DNA of 64,000 nucleotides from Maricaulaceae bacterium EIL42A08 (GTDB lineage Bacteria > Pseudomonadota > Alphaproteobacteria > Caulobacterales > Maricaulaceae): contig JAMZNZ010000003.1 of the NCBI GenBank assembly GCA_024178355.1, positions 266,527 through 330,526 on the forward strand, in the 5' to 3' direction. The notes beneath the pieces are model-generated. The model saw only the letters and a program-made list of their open reading frames with translations, ran no database searches and was not told the DNA's origin. Both the position numbers and the translations under genes were made by a program. This document shows positions 44,771 through 53,963 of the stretch, piece after piece. Position 1 is the first letter of the stretch. The number at the start of each line of letters is the position of its first letter.

Positions 44771-45567
44771 ATCGCCCACCACACAAGAAGGGCGGCGAGG
44801 GCGAAGCGGTAGATCACGAACGGTAAAAAGCCGATCCGGTCAACGACCCGCATCAGCACCGCAATCGCCGCCCATGCGACCGCAAAGGACAGGCCCGCCA
44901 CCAGCAGGCCGTCACTGAGGGTCGCACCGGGCGCTGCGCCCCGGGCCAGCTCGATCACCGCGAGCAGGCCCAGCGCAGCGATCACCGGGATTGCCATGAT
45001 CATGGAAAAGCGAGCGGCTTCAGAGCGGGTAAAGCCAAGCGCGCGCCCTGCGGTCATGGTCACGCCAGACCGGCTGGCCCCGGGGATCATGGCGGTGGCT
45101 TGGGCCAGGCCAAACCACAGCGCATCGCGCCAGCCCATCGTTTCAACCGTTTTGACCTGTTTGCAGAAATGGTCTGCAGCCCAGAGCGGGATCGCAAAGA
45201 CCGCGGTAGCCGCGGCAATCACCAGCGGATCGCGCAGAGCATCGACAAAGCCGGTCACATAGAGCCCAGCGCCCACGATCAGCACCGGCGGGGTGGCCAG
45301 TGCCACCATCAGCACCAACTTGCCGCCCGGCGTGATCCGCCCCTGCAGTAGCGCCAGCTTGCCGGTGAGGGCGTCGATCATCTCGGTTCGGAAATACACC
45401 ATCACTGCCAGCAAAGTTCCGGCATGGGCCATCACATCGATCAGCGTGCCCTGATCAGCCTGTCCGGTAATCTCCGGCGCGAGGATCAGATGGGCCGATG
45501 ACGAAATCGGCAAAAACTCTGTAATCCCTTGGACCAGAGCCAGGATGATCAGGTAAACAAGTCCCAT
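44767..45567 (-). CDS. uppP: Undecaprenyl-diphosphatase
   Basis: Recycles the lipid carrier for peptidoglycan and other envelope polymers. 266 residues, polytopic. Motifs: GITEFLPISSSAHL and MIPGASRSGVTM. Convergent with trcR by a 4-base stop overlap; divergent from the cation efflux gene. Confidence 0.96.
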   Translation of the reverse strand: MGLVYLIILALVQGITEFLPISSSAHLILAPEITGQADQGTLIDVMAHAGTLLAVMVYFRTEMIDALTGKLALLQGRITPGGKLVLMVALATPPVLIVGAGLYVTGFVDALRDPLVIAAATAVFAIPLWAADHFCKQVKTVETMGWRDALWFGLAQATAMIPGASRSGVTMTAGRALGFTRSEAARFSMIMAIPVIAALGLLAVIELARGAAPGATLSDGLLVAGLSFAVAWAAIAVLMRVVDRIGFLPFVIYRFALAALLVWWAI

Positions 45568-45646
45568 GGGTGTCGCGCTTCGTCGTGACCAAGTGTTATA
45601 GGGCGCACACTGCGATGCGCCGCTCGTTTCGCCAAGGGTTTAAGCC

Positions 45647-46597
45647 ATGCCCCATGATGCTCTCGATGCCGGCCCGGGCCGGGTTGCTCCGGCCAAGGCG
45701 CGTCGGATCACCGGTACCGTTACGGCCCTGTCGGTGACGGTCGCCAGCATACTGGTCGTCGCCAAGATCGTGGCGTGGTGGATGTCCGGCTCGGTTGCGA
45801 TGCTGGCTTCGCTGGCCGATAGCGGGCTGGATCTGGCCGCATCGCTTTTTGCCTTCATGGCGGTGCGCTATGCGGTCAGCCCGGCCGATCAGGAGCATCG
45901 CTACGGCCACGGAAAGGCCGAAGCCATGGCAAGCCTGGTTCAGGCCATGCTGGTGGCGCTGTCGGCGGGCCTGTTGATGCGCGAAGCGATCGTGCGCTTT
46001 CTGGAGCCTCAGCCGGTCACCGCCTCCACCCTCGCCATTTCAGTCATGGTGCTGTCCATCGTTCTGACGCTGGGCCTGGTGTGGGCGCAGTCGCGGGCGT
46101 TGAAGAAGACTGAATCTCTCGTCGTGTCCGGCGACCGGGCGCACTATATGTCCGACCTTGGGGCCAACGCGGCGGTGATCGCGGCGCTGGTCCTGTCTGC
46201 AGGGTTTGGGATCAACTCAGCGGACCCGATCATTGGCGCGGGCATTGCGCTTTGGCTGTTCTGGACCGCGTTTGAAGTGGGCAAGGCGGCCTATGAAAAC
46301 CTGATGGACGCTGAACTGCCCGATGCCGACCGCCGCAAAATCATCGAGCTGGCCGAAAATGATCCGAAGGTCCTGGGCGTGCACCAGCTGCGCACCCGGG
46401 CGTCGGGGCCCTTCATCCATATCCAGATGCATATGGATCTTGATCCAGACCAGTCCCTGACCGACGCGCACGACATTGTTGTGGCGGCTGAGAACCGGGT
46501 GCTCGCCGAGTTCCCCGCCGCCGACGTCCTCATCCACCCAGACCCCCACGGCCGCGCCGAGCCCCACGGCAATCGCTATTTCCGTGCGGAGGAATGA
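45647..46597 (+). CDS. Cation diffusion facilitator (FieF/YiiP-like)
   Basis: 316 residues. Six-helix transporter domain plus cytoplasmic domain. Metal-site residues: the Asp pair in SLADSGLDLAAS, HRYGHGKAEA, and the His/Asp of DRAHYMSDLGAN, the DD-HD site of FieF/YiiP, consistent with Zn/Fe export by proton exchange. C-terminal HIQMHMDLDPDQSL and LIHPDPH are the dimerisation domain's metal-binding strands. Confidence 0.93.
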   Translation: MPHDALDAGPGRVAPAKARRITGTVTALSVTVASILVVAKIVAWWMSGSVAMLASLADSGLDLAASLFAFMAVRYAVSPADQEHRYGHGKAEAMASLVQAMLVALSAGLLMREAIVRFLEPQPVTASTLAISVMVLSIVLTLGLVWAQSRALKKTESLVVSGDRAHYMSDLGANAAVIAALVLSAGFGINSADPIIGAGIALWLFWTAFEVGKAAYENLMDAELPDADRRKIIELAENDPKVLGVHQLRTRASGPFIHIQMHMDLDPDQSLTDAHDIVVAAENRVLAEFPAADVLIHPDPHGRAEPHGNRYFRAEE

Positions 46598-46610
46598 GGG
46601 TTTTTTTCAG

Positions 46611-46758
46611 TCCTCCGGCATGTCCATGCCGTCGGTTCCTCGCTTGCCGCGAGCAAGCTCGCTCTCGCTGCGGGCGGCTGTTCGCCTTGCGTGCCCCGTG
46701 GGCTCGAGTCGTAAGTCACCCTATCCAACGACTTGTCATCCCGGACTTGATCCGGGAT
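46611..46758. repeat. Composite repeat: 85-base element plus REP palindrome (copy B)
   Basis: Second copy of the element at 41811, again preceded by a T run (46601-46607), followed 40 bases later by a perfect REP ATCCCGGACTTGATCCGGGAT (46738-46758). Fills most of the 267-base gap between the cation efflux gene and the GST; no gene is credible there. Confidence 0.75.
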
Positions 46759-46864
46759 CCGGAGCCATTGGGGTCTGATTGAAGTCCTTTAAATCGCACT
46801 TCTCCTTGCAAGGAGATGAAGATCAGGACTTAAGCCCAACCCCAAACCAGCCTAGGCTCAGCGC

Positions 46865-47530
46865 ATGCGCACACTTCATCACTGGCCCCTGGACCCCTGG
46901 TCACGGCAAGTTCGACTGGCTTTGGCTGAAAAACAGCTGAAGTTTGATCTCAACGCCGTGCGCTTTTGGGATGAGCCCGATGCGCTGATCAGCCTGAACC
47001 CCACCGGCCTGCCACCGGTTCTGGTGGAGAGCGATTTGGTAGTCGCCGAGGCGCGCGCCATTCTGGAATATCTCGAAGAGACCGTGCCGGATCCCGCCCT
47101 TCTACCGGGCAGTGCCGCCGATCGCGCCGAAGCCCGCCGCATTGCCCAGTGGTTTGATCGCAAGTTTGATGCAGAGGTCAGCGCCTTCCTTCTCCATGAA
47201 AAGCTGGAAAAGCGCATTCAGGGCCTCGGCGCACCGGACATGGACGCCATCCGCGCGGGCAAGGATTATCTGCGCTGGCATCTCGATTATATGAGCGGGC
47301 TTCTGGAGGTGCGTGATGGCCTCGCCGGGCCACGCTGGACGCTGGCTGATCTGGTCGCCGCTGCCCACCTGTCCTGTATCGATTATCTGGGCGATGTGCC
47401 GTGGAGCGAGTTTCCGCCCGCCCACGACTGGTATCAGCGCATCAAATGCCGCCCCAGCTTCCGCGACCTCCTCGCCGACCGCCTGCCGGGGATGAGCCCA
47501 GCCGACGGCTATCAGGATCTGGATTTTTAA
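46865..47530 (+). CDS. Glutathione S-transferase family protein
   Basis: 221 residues. N-terminal thioredoxin-like domain (LHHWPLDPWSRQVRLALAEK, cis-Pro in GLPPVLVE, then EARAILEYLEE) and all-helical C-terminal domain (WTLADLVAAAHLSCIDYL). No Cys at the catalytic position; the WPLDPWS stretch suggests a Ser-type active site. Lies five bases before queG, a common alphaproteobacterial pair. Physiological substrate unknown. Confidence 0.9.
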   Translation: MRTLHHWPLDPWSRQVRLALAEKQLKFDLNAVRFWDEPDALISLNPTGLPPVLVESDLVVAEARAILEYLEETVPDPALLPGSAADRAEARRIAQWFDRKFDAEVSAFLLHEKLEKRIQGLGAPDMDAIRAGKDYLRWHLDYMSGLLEVRDGLAGPRWTLADLVAAAHLSCIDYLGDVPWSEFPPAHDWYQRIKCRPSFRDLLADRLPGMSPADGYQDLDF

Positions 47531-47535
47531 CCGCC

Positions 47536-48645
47536 ATGACCCCGGTCGAGGCCGCCTCCACCTGCAAAGACCTCGCCCTTGCCGCCGGCTTCACTGTCGC
47601 GCGGGTGTGCCGGGCCGATGAGGCGTGGGAGGCGTCGGATCGATTGCGCACCTTCGTGGGCGAAGGTCGCCACGGGACGATGGCCTGGATGGAGGAGACG
47701 CTGGAGCGGCGGGTGCGGCCCACGGCCATGTGGCCGGATGCGAAGTCTGCTGTGGTGGTGGGGCTCGATTACGGCCCTGACGTCGATCCGCTGGAGATAT
47801 TGGAGCGCCGGGATGAGGCCGCGATCAGCGTCTATGCCCAGAACAAGGACTATCACGACGTCGTCAAAAAGCGCCTGAAGCGCTTTGCCGGTGAGTTTCA
47901 TCGCAAGACGGGTGCAGAGGTGAAGGTCTTCGTCGATACCGCGCCGCTGATGGAAAAGCCGCTGGCGGCGAAAGCTGGTGTGGGCTGGCAGGGCAAGCAC
48001 ACCAATCTGGTCAGCCGTGAGCATGGCAGCTGGCTGTTCTTAGGCGTCATGCTGACCGCCGCTGAGATGGAACCCGATGCGCCGGAAACCGACCATTGCG
48101 GCAGCTGTACGGCGTGTCTCGATATCTGCCCGACCAAGGCCTTCCCCGCGCCCTACCAGATCGATGCGCGGCGCTGCATCTCCTACCTGACGATTGAGCA
48201 TAAAGGCCCGATCCCGCGAGAGTTTCGCGCGCCCATGGGCAACCGCATCTATGGCTGCGATGACTGCCTGGCGGTATGCCCGTGGAACAAGTTTGCTCGC
48301 GTGACCGAGGAGACCGCCTTTCATCCCCGTCCGGAGTTGACCGGCCCCAAGCTGGCAGAATTGGCCACGCTGGATGACGCGGGCTTTCGCGAATACTTCC
48401 GCGGCTCCCCCATCAAACGGATCGGGCGGGATCGCTTTGTCCGCAATGTTCTGATTGCGCTTGGCAATGGGAACGATGCCTCACTGTGTGAGGTCGTCAC
48501 GCCGCTACTGGATGATGACAGCGCGCTGGTGCGCGGCGCGGCCGTCTGGGCGCTGTCGCAGCTGGACCCGGCACGGTTTGAAGCCGAGAGGGCTGTGCAC
48601 GCGGCCGCAGAGCCGGATGCGGCTGTGACGGAGGAGTGGGGTTAG
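47536..48645 (+). CDS. queG: Epoxyqueuosine reductase
   Basis: Last step of queuosine synthesis in tRNA. 369 residues from ATG 47536; a longer frame runs back into the GST gene. Cobalamin-dependent enzyme with two 4Fe-4S motifs: CGSCTACLDICP and CDDCLAVCP, catalytic Asp region VFVDTAPLMEKPLAAKAG, and a C-terminal HEAT-like end. Confidence 0.95.
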   Translation: MTPVEAASTCKDLALAAGFTVARVCRADEAWEASDRLRTFVGEGRHGTMAWMEETLERRVRPTAMWPDAKSAVVVGLDYGPDVDPLEILERRDEAAISVYAQNKDYHDVVKKRLKRFAGEFHRKTGAEVKVFVDTAPLMEKPLAAKAGVGWQGKHTNLVSREHGSWLFLGVMLTAAEMEPDAPETDHCGSCTACLDICPTKAFPAPYQIDARRCISYLTIEHKGPIPREFRAPMGNRIYGCDDCLAVCPWNKFARVTEETAFHPRPELTGPKLAELATLDDAGFREYFRGSPIKRIGRDRFVRNVLIALGNGNDASLCEVVTPLLDDDSALVRGAAVWALSQLDPARFEAERAVHAAAEPDAAVTEEWG

Positions 48646-48661
48646 ACCTGTCCCGGCCAAG

Positions 48662-48762
48662 CCCGGATTTAATCCGGGGGCAAAGCCGGGATTTCCCGCA
48701 TGCGTATCAGTGATGATCAAACGGGCGCGATCACAGGATCCCGGATCGCTGCGCGTCCGGGA
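48662..48762. repeat. Two REP-type palindromes after queG
   Basis: CCCGGATTTAATCCGGG (48662-48678) and TCCCGGA-N10-TCCGGGA (48739-48762), inversely oriented in the 155-base gap between queG and the convergent 90-residue gene. Confidence 0.8.
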
Positions 48763-48800
48763 CAGGGAGGGTGTCAGCTTTGCCTGAATGGCGAGGGGCT

Positions 48801-49073
48801 TTACGCCACACCGATCCGGGGCGGGCCGCCCTTGGCCGATTCGCTGGGGCCGAAGGCGCGGTCCAGAAGCTGGGAGGAGTCCTGGGCCAGCTCAATTGCG
48901 GCGGTGAGGTGTTCAAGCACCTTCATATTGTTCGCCATCACGTGCAGGGCTTCAGGACGGTGATCGTGGGAGATCTTCGACGCGCGCTTGAGCACATCGG
49001 CGCGAAGCTCCAGCAGGATGTCTTCCAGCTTGCGGCCGGACGGGTTGTCTTCAGAAACCAGAAAACGGGTCAT
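48801..49073 (-). CDS. Small conserved-looking protein of unknown function
   Basis: 90 residues from ATG 49073, with AAGGAGG five bases before it, the best SD in this part of the window. Predicted all-helical: SGRKLEDILLELRADVLKR, then PEALHVMANNMKVLEHLTAA, ending in a basic LLDRAFGPS tail. No enzyme motif or membrane segment. Similar short proteins exist in Caulobacterales by my recollection, without known role. Divergent from phhB. Confidence 0.75.
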   Translation of the reverse strand: MTRFLVSEDNPSGRKLEDILLELRADVLKRASKISHDHRPEALHVMANNMKVLEHLTAAIELAQDSSQLLDRAFGPSESAKGGPPRIGVA

Positions 49074-49209
49074 CACCGCCTCCTTTCCTCTTCTACGGTG
49101 CAATAGCCATACACGCTTTGCCTGATTATTCCGTAAATGCGGGCTTAAGACTTGATGAAGCACGCGCGCCGGTCCACATCCCTGCGCGTATCCAACACGG
49201 GAGATTGAT

Positions 49210-49494
49210 ATGGGTGAAAAGATTGGCGCAGACGCGCTGTGCAGCGCGGTCGCAGGCTGGGGCGTTGCCGATGGCGAGCGTGAAGCGGTGCGCAAGGTCT
49301 ACAAGTTTGCCGACTTCAAATCGGCTTTCGCCTTCATGACCCAGGTGGCGATGAAGGCCGAGCAAATGGACCACCACCCCGAGTGGTTCAACGTCTACAA
49401 CACCGTCGATGTCACGCTGACCACCCATGACGCTGGCGGCGTCACGACGCTTGATCGTGAGATGGCGGAGTTCATGGATAAGGTGGCAGGGTAG
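49210..49494 (+). CDS. phhB: Pterin-4a-carbinolamine dehydratase
   Basis: 94 residues. Regenerates tetrahydrobiopterin-type cofactor. Motif [20 protein letters not shown] with the catalytic His pair and [17 protein letters not shown] precedes the ATG. No phenylalanine hydroxylase in the window. Confidence 0.95.
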   Translation: MGEKIGADALCSAVAGWGVADGEREAVRKVYKFADFKSAFAFMTQVAMKAEQMDHHPEWFNVYNTVDVTLTTHDAGGVTTLDREMAEFMDKVAG

Positions 49495-49518
49495 GCGCTT
49501 TTTTCTGCCTGGTTCCAC

Positions 49519-49678
49519 ACCCCACCCTAACCCTCCCCTCTAGGGGAGGGAATCGGGCGTCCAGCCTGCTGCGTCGGCCTCGGGCGACAGTCCTTATCGG
49601 ATTTGAAGACTCCCGCGCACGGATGACCCCGGGGCGCTACCTCGCTCCCTCTACTCGAGGGGAGGGCCGGGGTGGGGT
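49519..49678. repeat. 160-bp MITE-like element with imperfect terminal inverted repeats
   Basis: Starts ACCCCACCCTAACCCTCCCC and ends GAGGGCCGGGGTGGGGT; the outer 8 bp pair perfectly and the next 12 mostly. Inside each end is a small palindrome (CCCTCTAGGGG; CTCGAG). Fills most of the gap between phhB and htpX. No frame inside. Confidence 0.65.
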
Positions 49679-49718
49679 GAACGTTAACCGCAAAGCACCA
49701 GTGGAAACGCGCGGCGAT

Positions 49719-50612
49719 CTATCCCCAAGGTCCCTGCTGACCCCACGGTCCTGCCGGTGAGGCCGCAGCGTTTCCAGCCATCTCGCGCAAGCGTGCGATG
49801 CGGTTGGCGGTGGCTGGGTGGGTGGAGAACAGGTTATCCGCGCCCTGGCCGTTCAGCGGGTTGATGATGAACATGTGGGCGGTGGCCGGATTGCGCTCGG
49901 CCGCTTCGTTCACGGTGCGACGCGCCCCACGCTCGATCTTTTCAAGCGCGCTCGCCAGCCATTGTGGATTGCCGCAGATCTCAGCACCGATGCGGTCGGC
50001 TTCATATTCGCGCGAGCGGCTGATCGCCATCTGCACCAGGGCCGCGGCCATGGGCGCGAAAATCGCCAGCAGGATTCCGCCGAGCAGTCCGCCATTTCGT
50101 GAACCGAAGAAGATCGCAAAATTGGCCAGAAAGCCGATCGCACCGGCCAGCGTGGCGGTGACCGTCATGGTCAGTGTGTCGCGGCTTTTCACGTGCGCAA
50201 GCTCGTGGGCCATCACGCCCATCACTTCCTGACGGTTCAGCTGGGACAGCAAACCCGTGGTCGCAGCGACTGCCGCATTGTTGAGATCGCGGCCCGTGGC
50301 AAAGGCATTGGGCTGAGCGCTTTCAATCACATAGATGCGCGGGGCGGGCATGCCGGCATTGTGGGCCATGTCCGCGGTGTCGCGGGCAAACTGGTAGAGT
50401 GCTGGATCACGCTCATCGGGCGTAACCTCGCGCGCGCCGTGCATGCGCAGCACCATCTTGTCGGCATTCCAGAAGGCAAACAGATTCATGCCCGCAGCGA
50501 TAACGAAGGCGAGCATGGCCCCGCCAGCTCCGCCAACCAGAAAGCCAATGGCCATGAACAATGCCGTCATGACCGCCAGCAGCATGAAGGTGCGAAGGGA
50601 ATTACCCGTCAT
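49719..50612 (-). CDS. htpX: Membrane zinc metalloprotease HtpX
   Basis: 297 residues. M48 protease that degrades misfolded membrane proteins. Four hydrophobic segments; zinc site [10 protein letters not shown] with the third ligand Glu in RSREYEADR. Pro/Gly-rich tail ([10 protein letters not shown]). Divergent from the SdhAF4-like gene. Confidence 0.96.
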   Translation of the reverse strand: MTGNSLRTFMLLAVMTALFMAIGFLVGGAGGAMLAFVIAAGMNLFAFWNADKMVLRMHGAREVTPDERDPALYQFARDTADMAHNAGMPAPRIYVIESAQPNAFATGRDLNNAAVAATTGLLSQLNRQEVMGVMAHELAHVKSRDTLTMTVTATLAGAIGFLANFAIFFGSRNGGLLGGILLAIFAPMAAALVQMAISRSREYEADRIGAEICGNPQWLASALEKIERGARRTVNEAAERNPATAHMFIINPLNGQGADNLFSTHPATANRIARLREMAGNAAASPAGPWGQQGPWG

Positions 50613-50690
50613 GTGTTTTCACTAAGCTCCAGCTTGGACACCCGCCCAACTCTGCCTAAGTAAATGGTGTGACCAAAAAGGGACTGCAAG

Positions 50691-50882
50691 ATGAGCGACG
50701 CTGAATCTCAAATGCCGAAGCCTCTAAGCGATGCCGCCAAGCGCGCGCTGGCCGAAGCGGCTGAGCGCCGCAAGGCCGCCGAGCTTGAAGCTGAGCGTGA
50801 AAAAGAGCTGGGCGGACCCAAGGGCCCTGAACCCACCCGCTATGGCGACTGGGAGAAAAAGGGCATTACCTACGATTTTTAA
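50691..50882 (+). CDS. Succinate dehydrogenase assembly factor 4 homolog (DUF1674)
   Basis: 63 residues. Helical Ala/Glu/Lys-rich N-terminus and the DUF1674 signature [19 protein letters not shown] at the end. SdhAF4-type proteins help mature the flavoprotein subunit of succinate dehydrogenase; sdh genes are not in the window. Confidence 0.92.
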   Translation: MSDAESQMPKPLSDAAKRALAEAAERRKAAELEAEREKELGGPKGPEPTRYGDWEKKGITYDF

Positions 50883-50970
50883 AGCCGTAGTGCCGTGATC
50901 GCGTTAACCCTGTGGCGTGTCCAAGTGACCACAGCGGGCGTGGGAAAGCGGTCGTGGGCGCTTTGCAGGC

Positions 50971-51393
50971 ATGGCGCTGAGGCGTCTGCGTGCTATTTTG
51001 AAACACATGATGTCTGTGATGCTTCTTTCGGTAGCGCTGCTTGGCGCTGAGCCAGCCCTGGTGGGCGGGCCCGACGCTCAATCTGTCGAGGTTGAAGTGG
51101 AGTGGACGGTCATCCTGCGCTCCTGCACGGATCTTTATGGCGTGCAAAGCTGCCGCCGCGGGCAGGATCGTCATGTTGAAGCCACCCCGGCGTCTGGTTT
51201 TGATGAAGCGCATGGGCCTCAGACGGTGACACTGAACGATGGTTTCTTCCAGGCCGGGCTAACCGGTGGCGTCGAGCGCCCTGTAGCGACTTATTACCGA
51301 TTCAATGGTCGCCGCGTGGTGATCATCGGAACCGGCCACGCCCCGCAAAGCGCCGCACAAGCCGCGGCCGCCCGCGGCCTGCCTCGCGGCTAA
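50971..51393 (+). CDS. Secreted protein of unknown function
   Basis: 140 residues with a likely signal peptide (LKHMMSVMLLSVALLGAEPA); the true start may be ATG 51007. Mature part is beta-rich with one Cys pair (SCTDLYGVQSC) that could form a disulfide, and ends in an Ala-rich helix. No family recognised. Flanked by the SdhAF4-like gene and the nuclease gene on the same strand. Confidence 0.6.
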   Translation: MALRRLRAILKHMMSVMLLSVALLGAEPALVGGPDAQSVEVEVEWTVILRSCTDLYGVQSCRRGQDRHVEATPASGFDEAHGPQTVTLNDGFFQAGLTGGVERPVATYYRFNGRRVVIIGTGHAPQSAAQAAAARGLPRG

Positions 51394-51502
51394 ATTCGGC
51401 TTATATTTTCCTCTGATTTGTAATTTCCGAGGCCTGTCATTGGCTTAGGTCTTCATACACATCCGCCTTCCCCAAATCGGATAATTTTCCTATGATGGGG
51501 AC

Positions 51503-51976
51503 ATGTTCGGAAGACTAGCCGTTTCAGCATGTATAATTTTAGCGATGCATCCTCAGGGTGCATTTGCGAATCCCCTTCCGGGGCCGATACCGGCTGAGCT
51601 GGTGTCTGTGATCGATGGGGACACGGTGGCGGTGCGGGCGCGCATCTGGCCGGGGCAGTTTGTGGAGACGCGGGTCCGCGTCGCAGGCATTGATACGCCA
51701 GAGCGTCGGGGCGCAGGCTGTGACACAGAGCGCGAGCTGGCCGAGGTGGCGACTGAGTTTACCCAAAACTGGCTCATTGAAGGCGGTGATACGCCGAGCC
51801 TTTTCCTGCACCAGGTTGAAACGGGCAGCTTTGCCGGACGGGTCATTGCCGATATTGCGCGATCCGATGGCGCGCGCCTCTCGACGGCCTTGATGGAGGC
51901 GGACCTGGCGGTGGCCTATGGCGAGGACGGGCCGTGGTGCGACGCGCGCTTTGAGGCCCAGCCCTCGCCGCGCTAG
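51503..51976 (+). CDS. Secreted thermonuclease-family (SNase) protein
   Basis: 157 residues, signal peptide ending in GAFA. Staphylococcal-nuclease fold: VIDGDT (metal Asp), VRVAGIDTPERRG (Arg, Asp, Glu), and FAGRVIADI for the second Arg. All catalytic positions appear conserved, so an active Ca-dependent nuclease is likely. Stop overlaps the convergent epoxide hydrolase stop (CTAG). Confidence 0.88.
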   Translation: MFGRLAVSACIILAMHPQGAFANPLPGPIPAELVSVIDGDTVAVRARIWPGQFVETRVRVAGIDTPERRGAGCDTERELAEVATEFTQNWLIEGGDTPSLFLHQVETGSFAGRVIADIARSDGARLSTALMEADLAVAYGEDGPWCDARFEAQPSPR

Positions 51977-52950
51977 CGCGCCGGGAAGCGATCTTCCAGC
52001 CAGGTCAGAAGCAGGGCGTTCAGGTGCTCCGGTGCTTCATACATCGTCCAGTGGCCCACATCCTCGATCATTTCCATCGTCAGATCTGAACACAGGGCGG
52101 GCATCCAGGCGGCAAGCTTGGGCGGCAGCATGAAGTCGCATTCGGCCGTGATCATGAAGACGGGCATCGACAGGCGGTGGTCCACACCGCCCATGCGCTC
52201 CCAGTTCGCATCGAAATTGCGGTACCAGTTCATGCCGCCACGAAAGCCGGACTTCGCATAGGCTTCAGCGTATTTTTTGCGGATATCGGGCGGGACCACG
52301 CAGTCGTCTTCAGACTTTAGCCCTCCACGCGCGACGAATTTCTCAAACCGTTTGGGCAGGTGCGCCATGGACGCAGGCAGCTTCTCAAGATCGGCAGTTG
52401 GTGGTGGTGCGCCAAAGCTGAAGGCAAAAAAGTCGTCTTCATGGCCGTCAAACAGGGTGTCAGAGGCCTCGTCCTGGAAGCGCACAATATAGTGCTCGTC
52501 GCCTGCCATCTCGCGGAAGACCTCGGTCGGTGGACGGGCCCCTCGCGGCAGGTGAGGTGTGTTGACCCCGATGGCTGCGGTGAAGCGCTCCGGGATCAGG
52601 CAGGCGGCGTGCCACATGATGATCCCACCCCAGTCGTGGCCGACGATGATCGCCTTTTCGATATCCAGCGCGTTGAGAAGGCCGGAGATGTCACCGATGA
52701 TCTGGTCCACGCCATAGGCCCTGACCTCGTGCGGCGCATCACTGGCCCCAAAGCCGCGATTATCCGGTGCGATGACGCGGTAACCCGCCTCGCTCAGCGC
52801 CGTGATCTGGGAGGCCCAGCTCATCGCCAGTTCTGGCCAGCCATGGAGCAGCAGGACTGGTGGCCCGTCCGCGGGCCCGGCCTCATGGACCGACAGCGTC
52901 ACCTCGCCCACATTCACGCGTCGGGCCGGCGGCATGGCGGGATGGGTCAT
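51973..52950 (-). CDS. Epoxide hydrolase-type alpha/beta hydrolase
   Basis: 325 residues. HGWPE oxyanion motif, nucleophile Asp in VGHDWGGIIM, cap-domain Tyr in NWYRNFD, acid Asp in TAECDFMLPP and His in EDVGHWTMYE. Two-Tyr/Asp-nucleophile layout of soluble epoxide hydrolases. Follows rarD by 12 bases on the same strand. Confidence 0.9.
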   Translation of the reverse strand: MTHPAMPPARRVNVGEVTLSVHEAGPADGPPVLLLHGWPELAMSWASQITALSEAGYRVIAPDNRGFGASDAPHEVRAYGVDQIIGDISGLLNALDIEKAIIVGHDWGGIIMWHAACLIPERFTAAIGVNTPHLPRGARPPTEVFREMAGDEHYIVRFQDEASDTLFDGHEDDFFAFSFGAPPPTADLEKLPASMAHLPKRFEKFVARGGLKSEDDCVVPPDIRKKYAEAYAKSGFRGGMNWYRNFDANWERMGGVDHRLSMPVFMITAECDFMLPPKLAAWMPALCSDLTMEMIEDVGHWTMYEAPEHLNALLLTWLEDRFPAR

Positions 52951-52962
52951 GGGTGCGGTCCT

Positions 52963-53895
52963 TCAGGTGGCGGCACTGCGTCGTCGCTTCCGCTCATAGC
53001 TTATGAGATCAAACACGAAAACCGCCAGCCCCAACCAGATCAGGCCAAAGGTGATCGCGTTGGCCGCGCCGAACGCCTCGCCGGTCGCGATCCCCACGGC
53101 AAACTGGATGGAGGGGGCCAGAAACTGCGCGACGCCAATCACCGCGAGCGACAGGCCCCGTGCACCCAGAATGAACAGCAGCAGCGGGGCCACCGTCATC
53201 GGCCCGGTCATGATCAGCAGCGCAGCCTGACGCCAGCCATCGAAGAAATGCCCACCGCCGGAATACTCCAGAAAGATCAGCGCCGGCAGGCTGGGGATGG
53301 CGATCAGCACCGTTTCCCAGAACAGGCCCACGCGCCCGTCCACGGCAATCGTCTTTCGGATATAGGCGTAGGCGGTAAAGCTGATGGCAAGGAAGAGCGC
53401 CAGAATGGGGGGCTCGCCCACGGTAATCACCTGATTGAGCACGCCGAGTGCGGCGAGCCCCACCGCCAGCGCGCGCCAGCGGCCAAAGCGCTCGTTGAGG
53501 ACAAAAACACCCACCGCGATATGCATCAGCGGGTTGATGAAATAGCCCAGCGACACTTCCAGAACCCGGCCGGTGTTCACCGCAAAGATAAAGCCCCACC
53601 AGTTCGCCCCGATCAGGATTGCGGTAGCAAACAGCACTATCAGCGTCTTGCGATCGGCGAGGATTTTCAGCGTTGCCTGCCAGCGGCTCGCAGCGATCAG
53701 CATGATCATCAGGACTGGGGCCGACCAGATCGCCCGGTGGAGCACGATCTCCGCCGCGCTGGTGAAATCCAGCAGCATGTAGAAAAGCGGTGACAGCCCC
53801 CAGATCGTGTAGCCGCACACCGCCGCCATCCCGGCACGGACTGGATCAAGGCGGCCCGGGTCAACTGGGGCGAGGGCGGGATCAGGCTTTGTCAT
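52963..53895 (-). CDS. rarD: EamA/RarD family transporter
   Basis: 310 residues, ten membrane helices. RarD pattern: GYTIWGLSPLFYMLL, LHRAIWSAP, GANWWGFIFAVNTGRVLEVSLG, and the GLIWLGLAVFVFD end. Drug/metabolite transporter of unknown substrate. Confidence 0.9.
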   Translation of the reverse strand: MTKPDPALAPVDPGRLDPVRAGMAAVCGYTIWGLSPLFYMLLDFTSAAEIVLHRAIWSAPVLMIMLIAASRWQATLKILADRKTLIVLFATAILIGANWWGFIFAVNTGRVLEVSLGYFINPLMHIAVGVFVLNERFGRWRALAVGLAALGVLNQVITVGEPPILALFLAISFTAYAYIRKTIAVDGRVGLFWETVLIAIPSLPALIFLEYSGGGHFFDGWRQAALLIMTGPMTVAPLLLFILGARGLSLAVIGVAQFLAPSIQFAVGIATGEAFGAANAITFGLIWLGLAVFVFDLISYERKRRRSAAT

Positions 53896-53963
53896 GGCAA
53901 AGGGGTGTAACGCTCGCGCGGGGCGGCGTCATTCCGATTTATGCGGTGTGGCTGCGTGAGGGT

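Noticed and set aside
52360-53793. 477-codon frame on the plus strand across the epoxide hydrolase and rarD genes
   Set aside because: It is antisense to two clear genes, is rich in low-complexity His/Gln/Arg sequence and matches no family; a GC-driven shadow frame.
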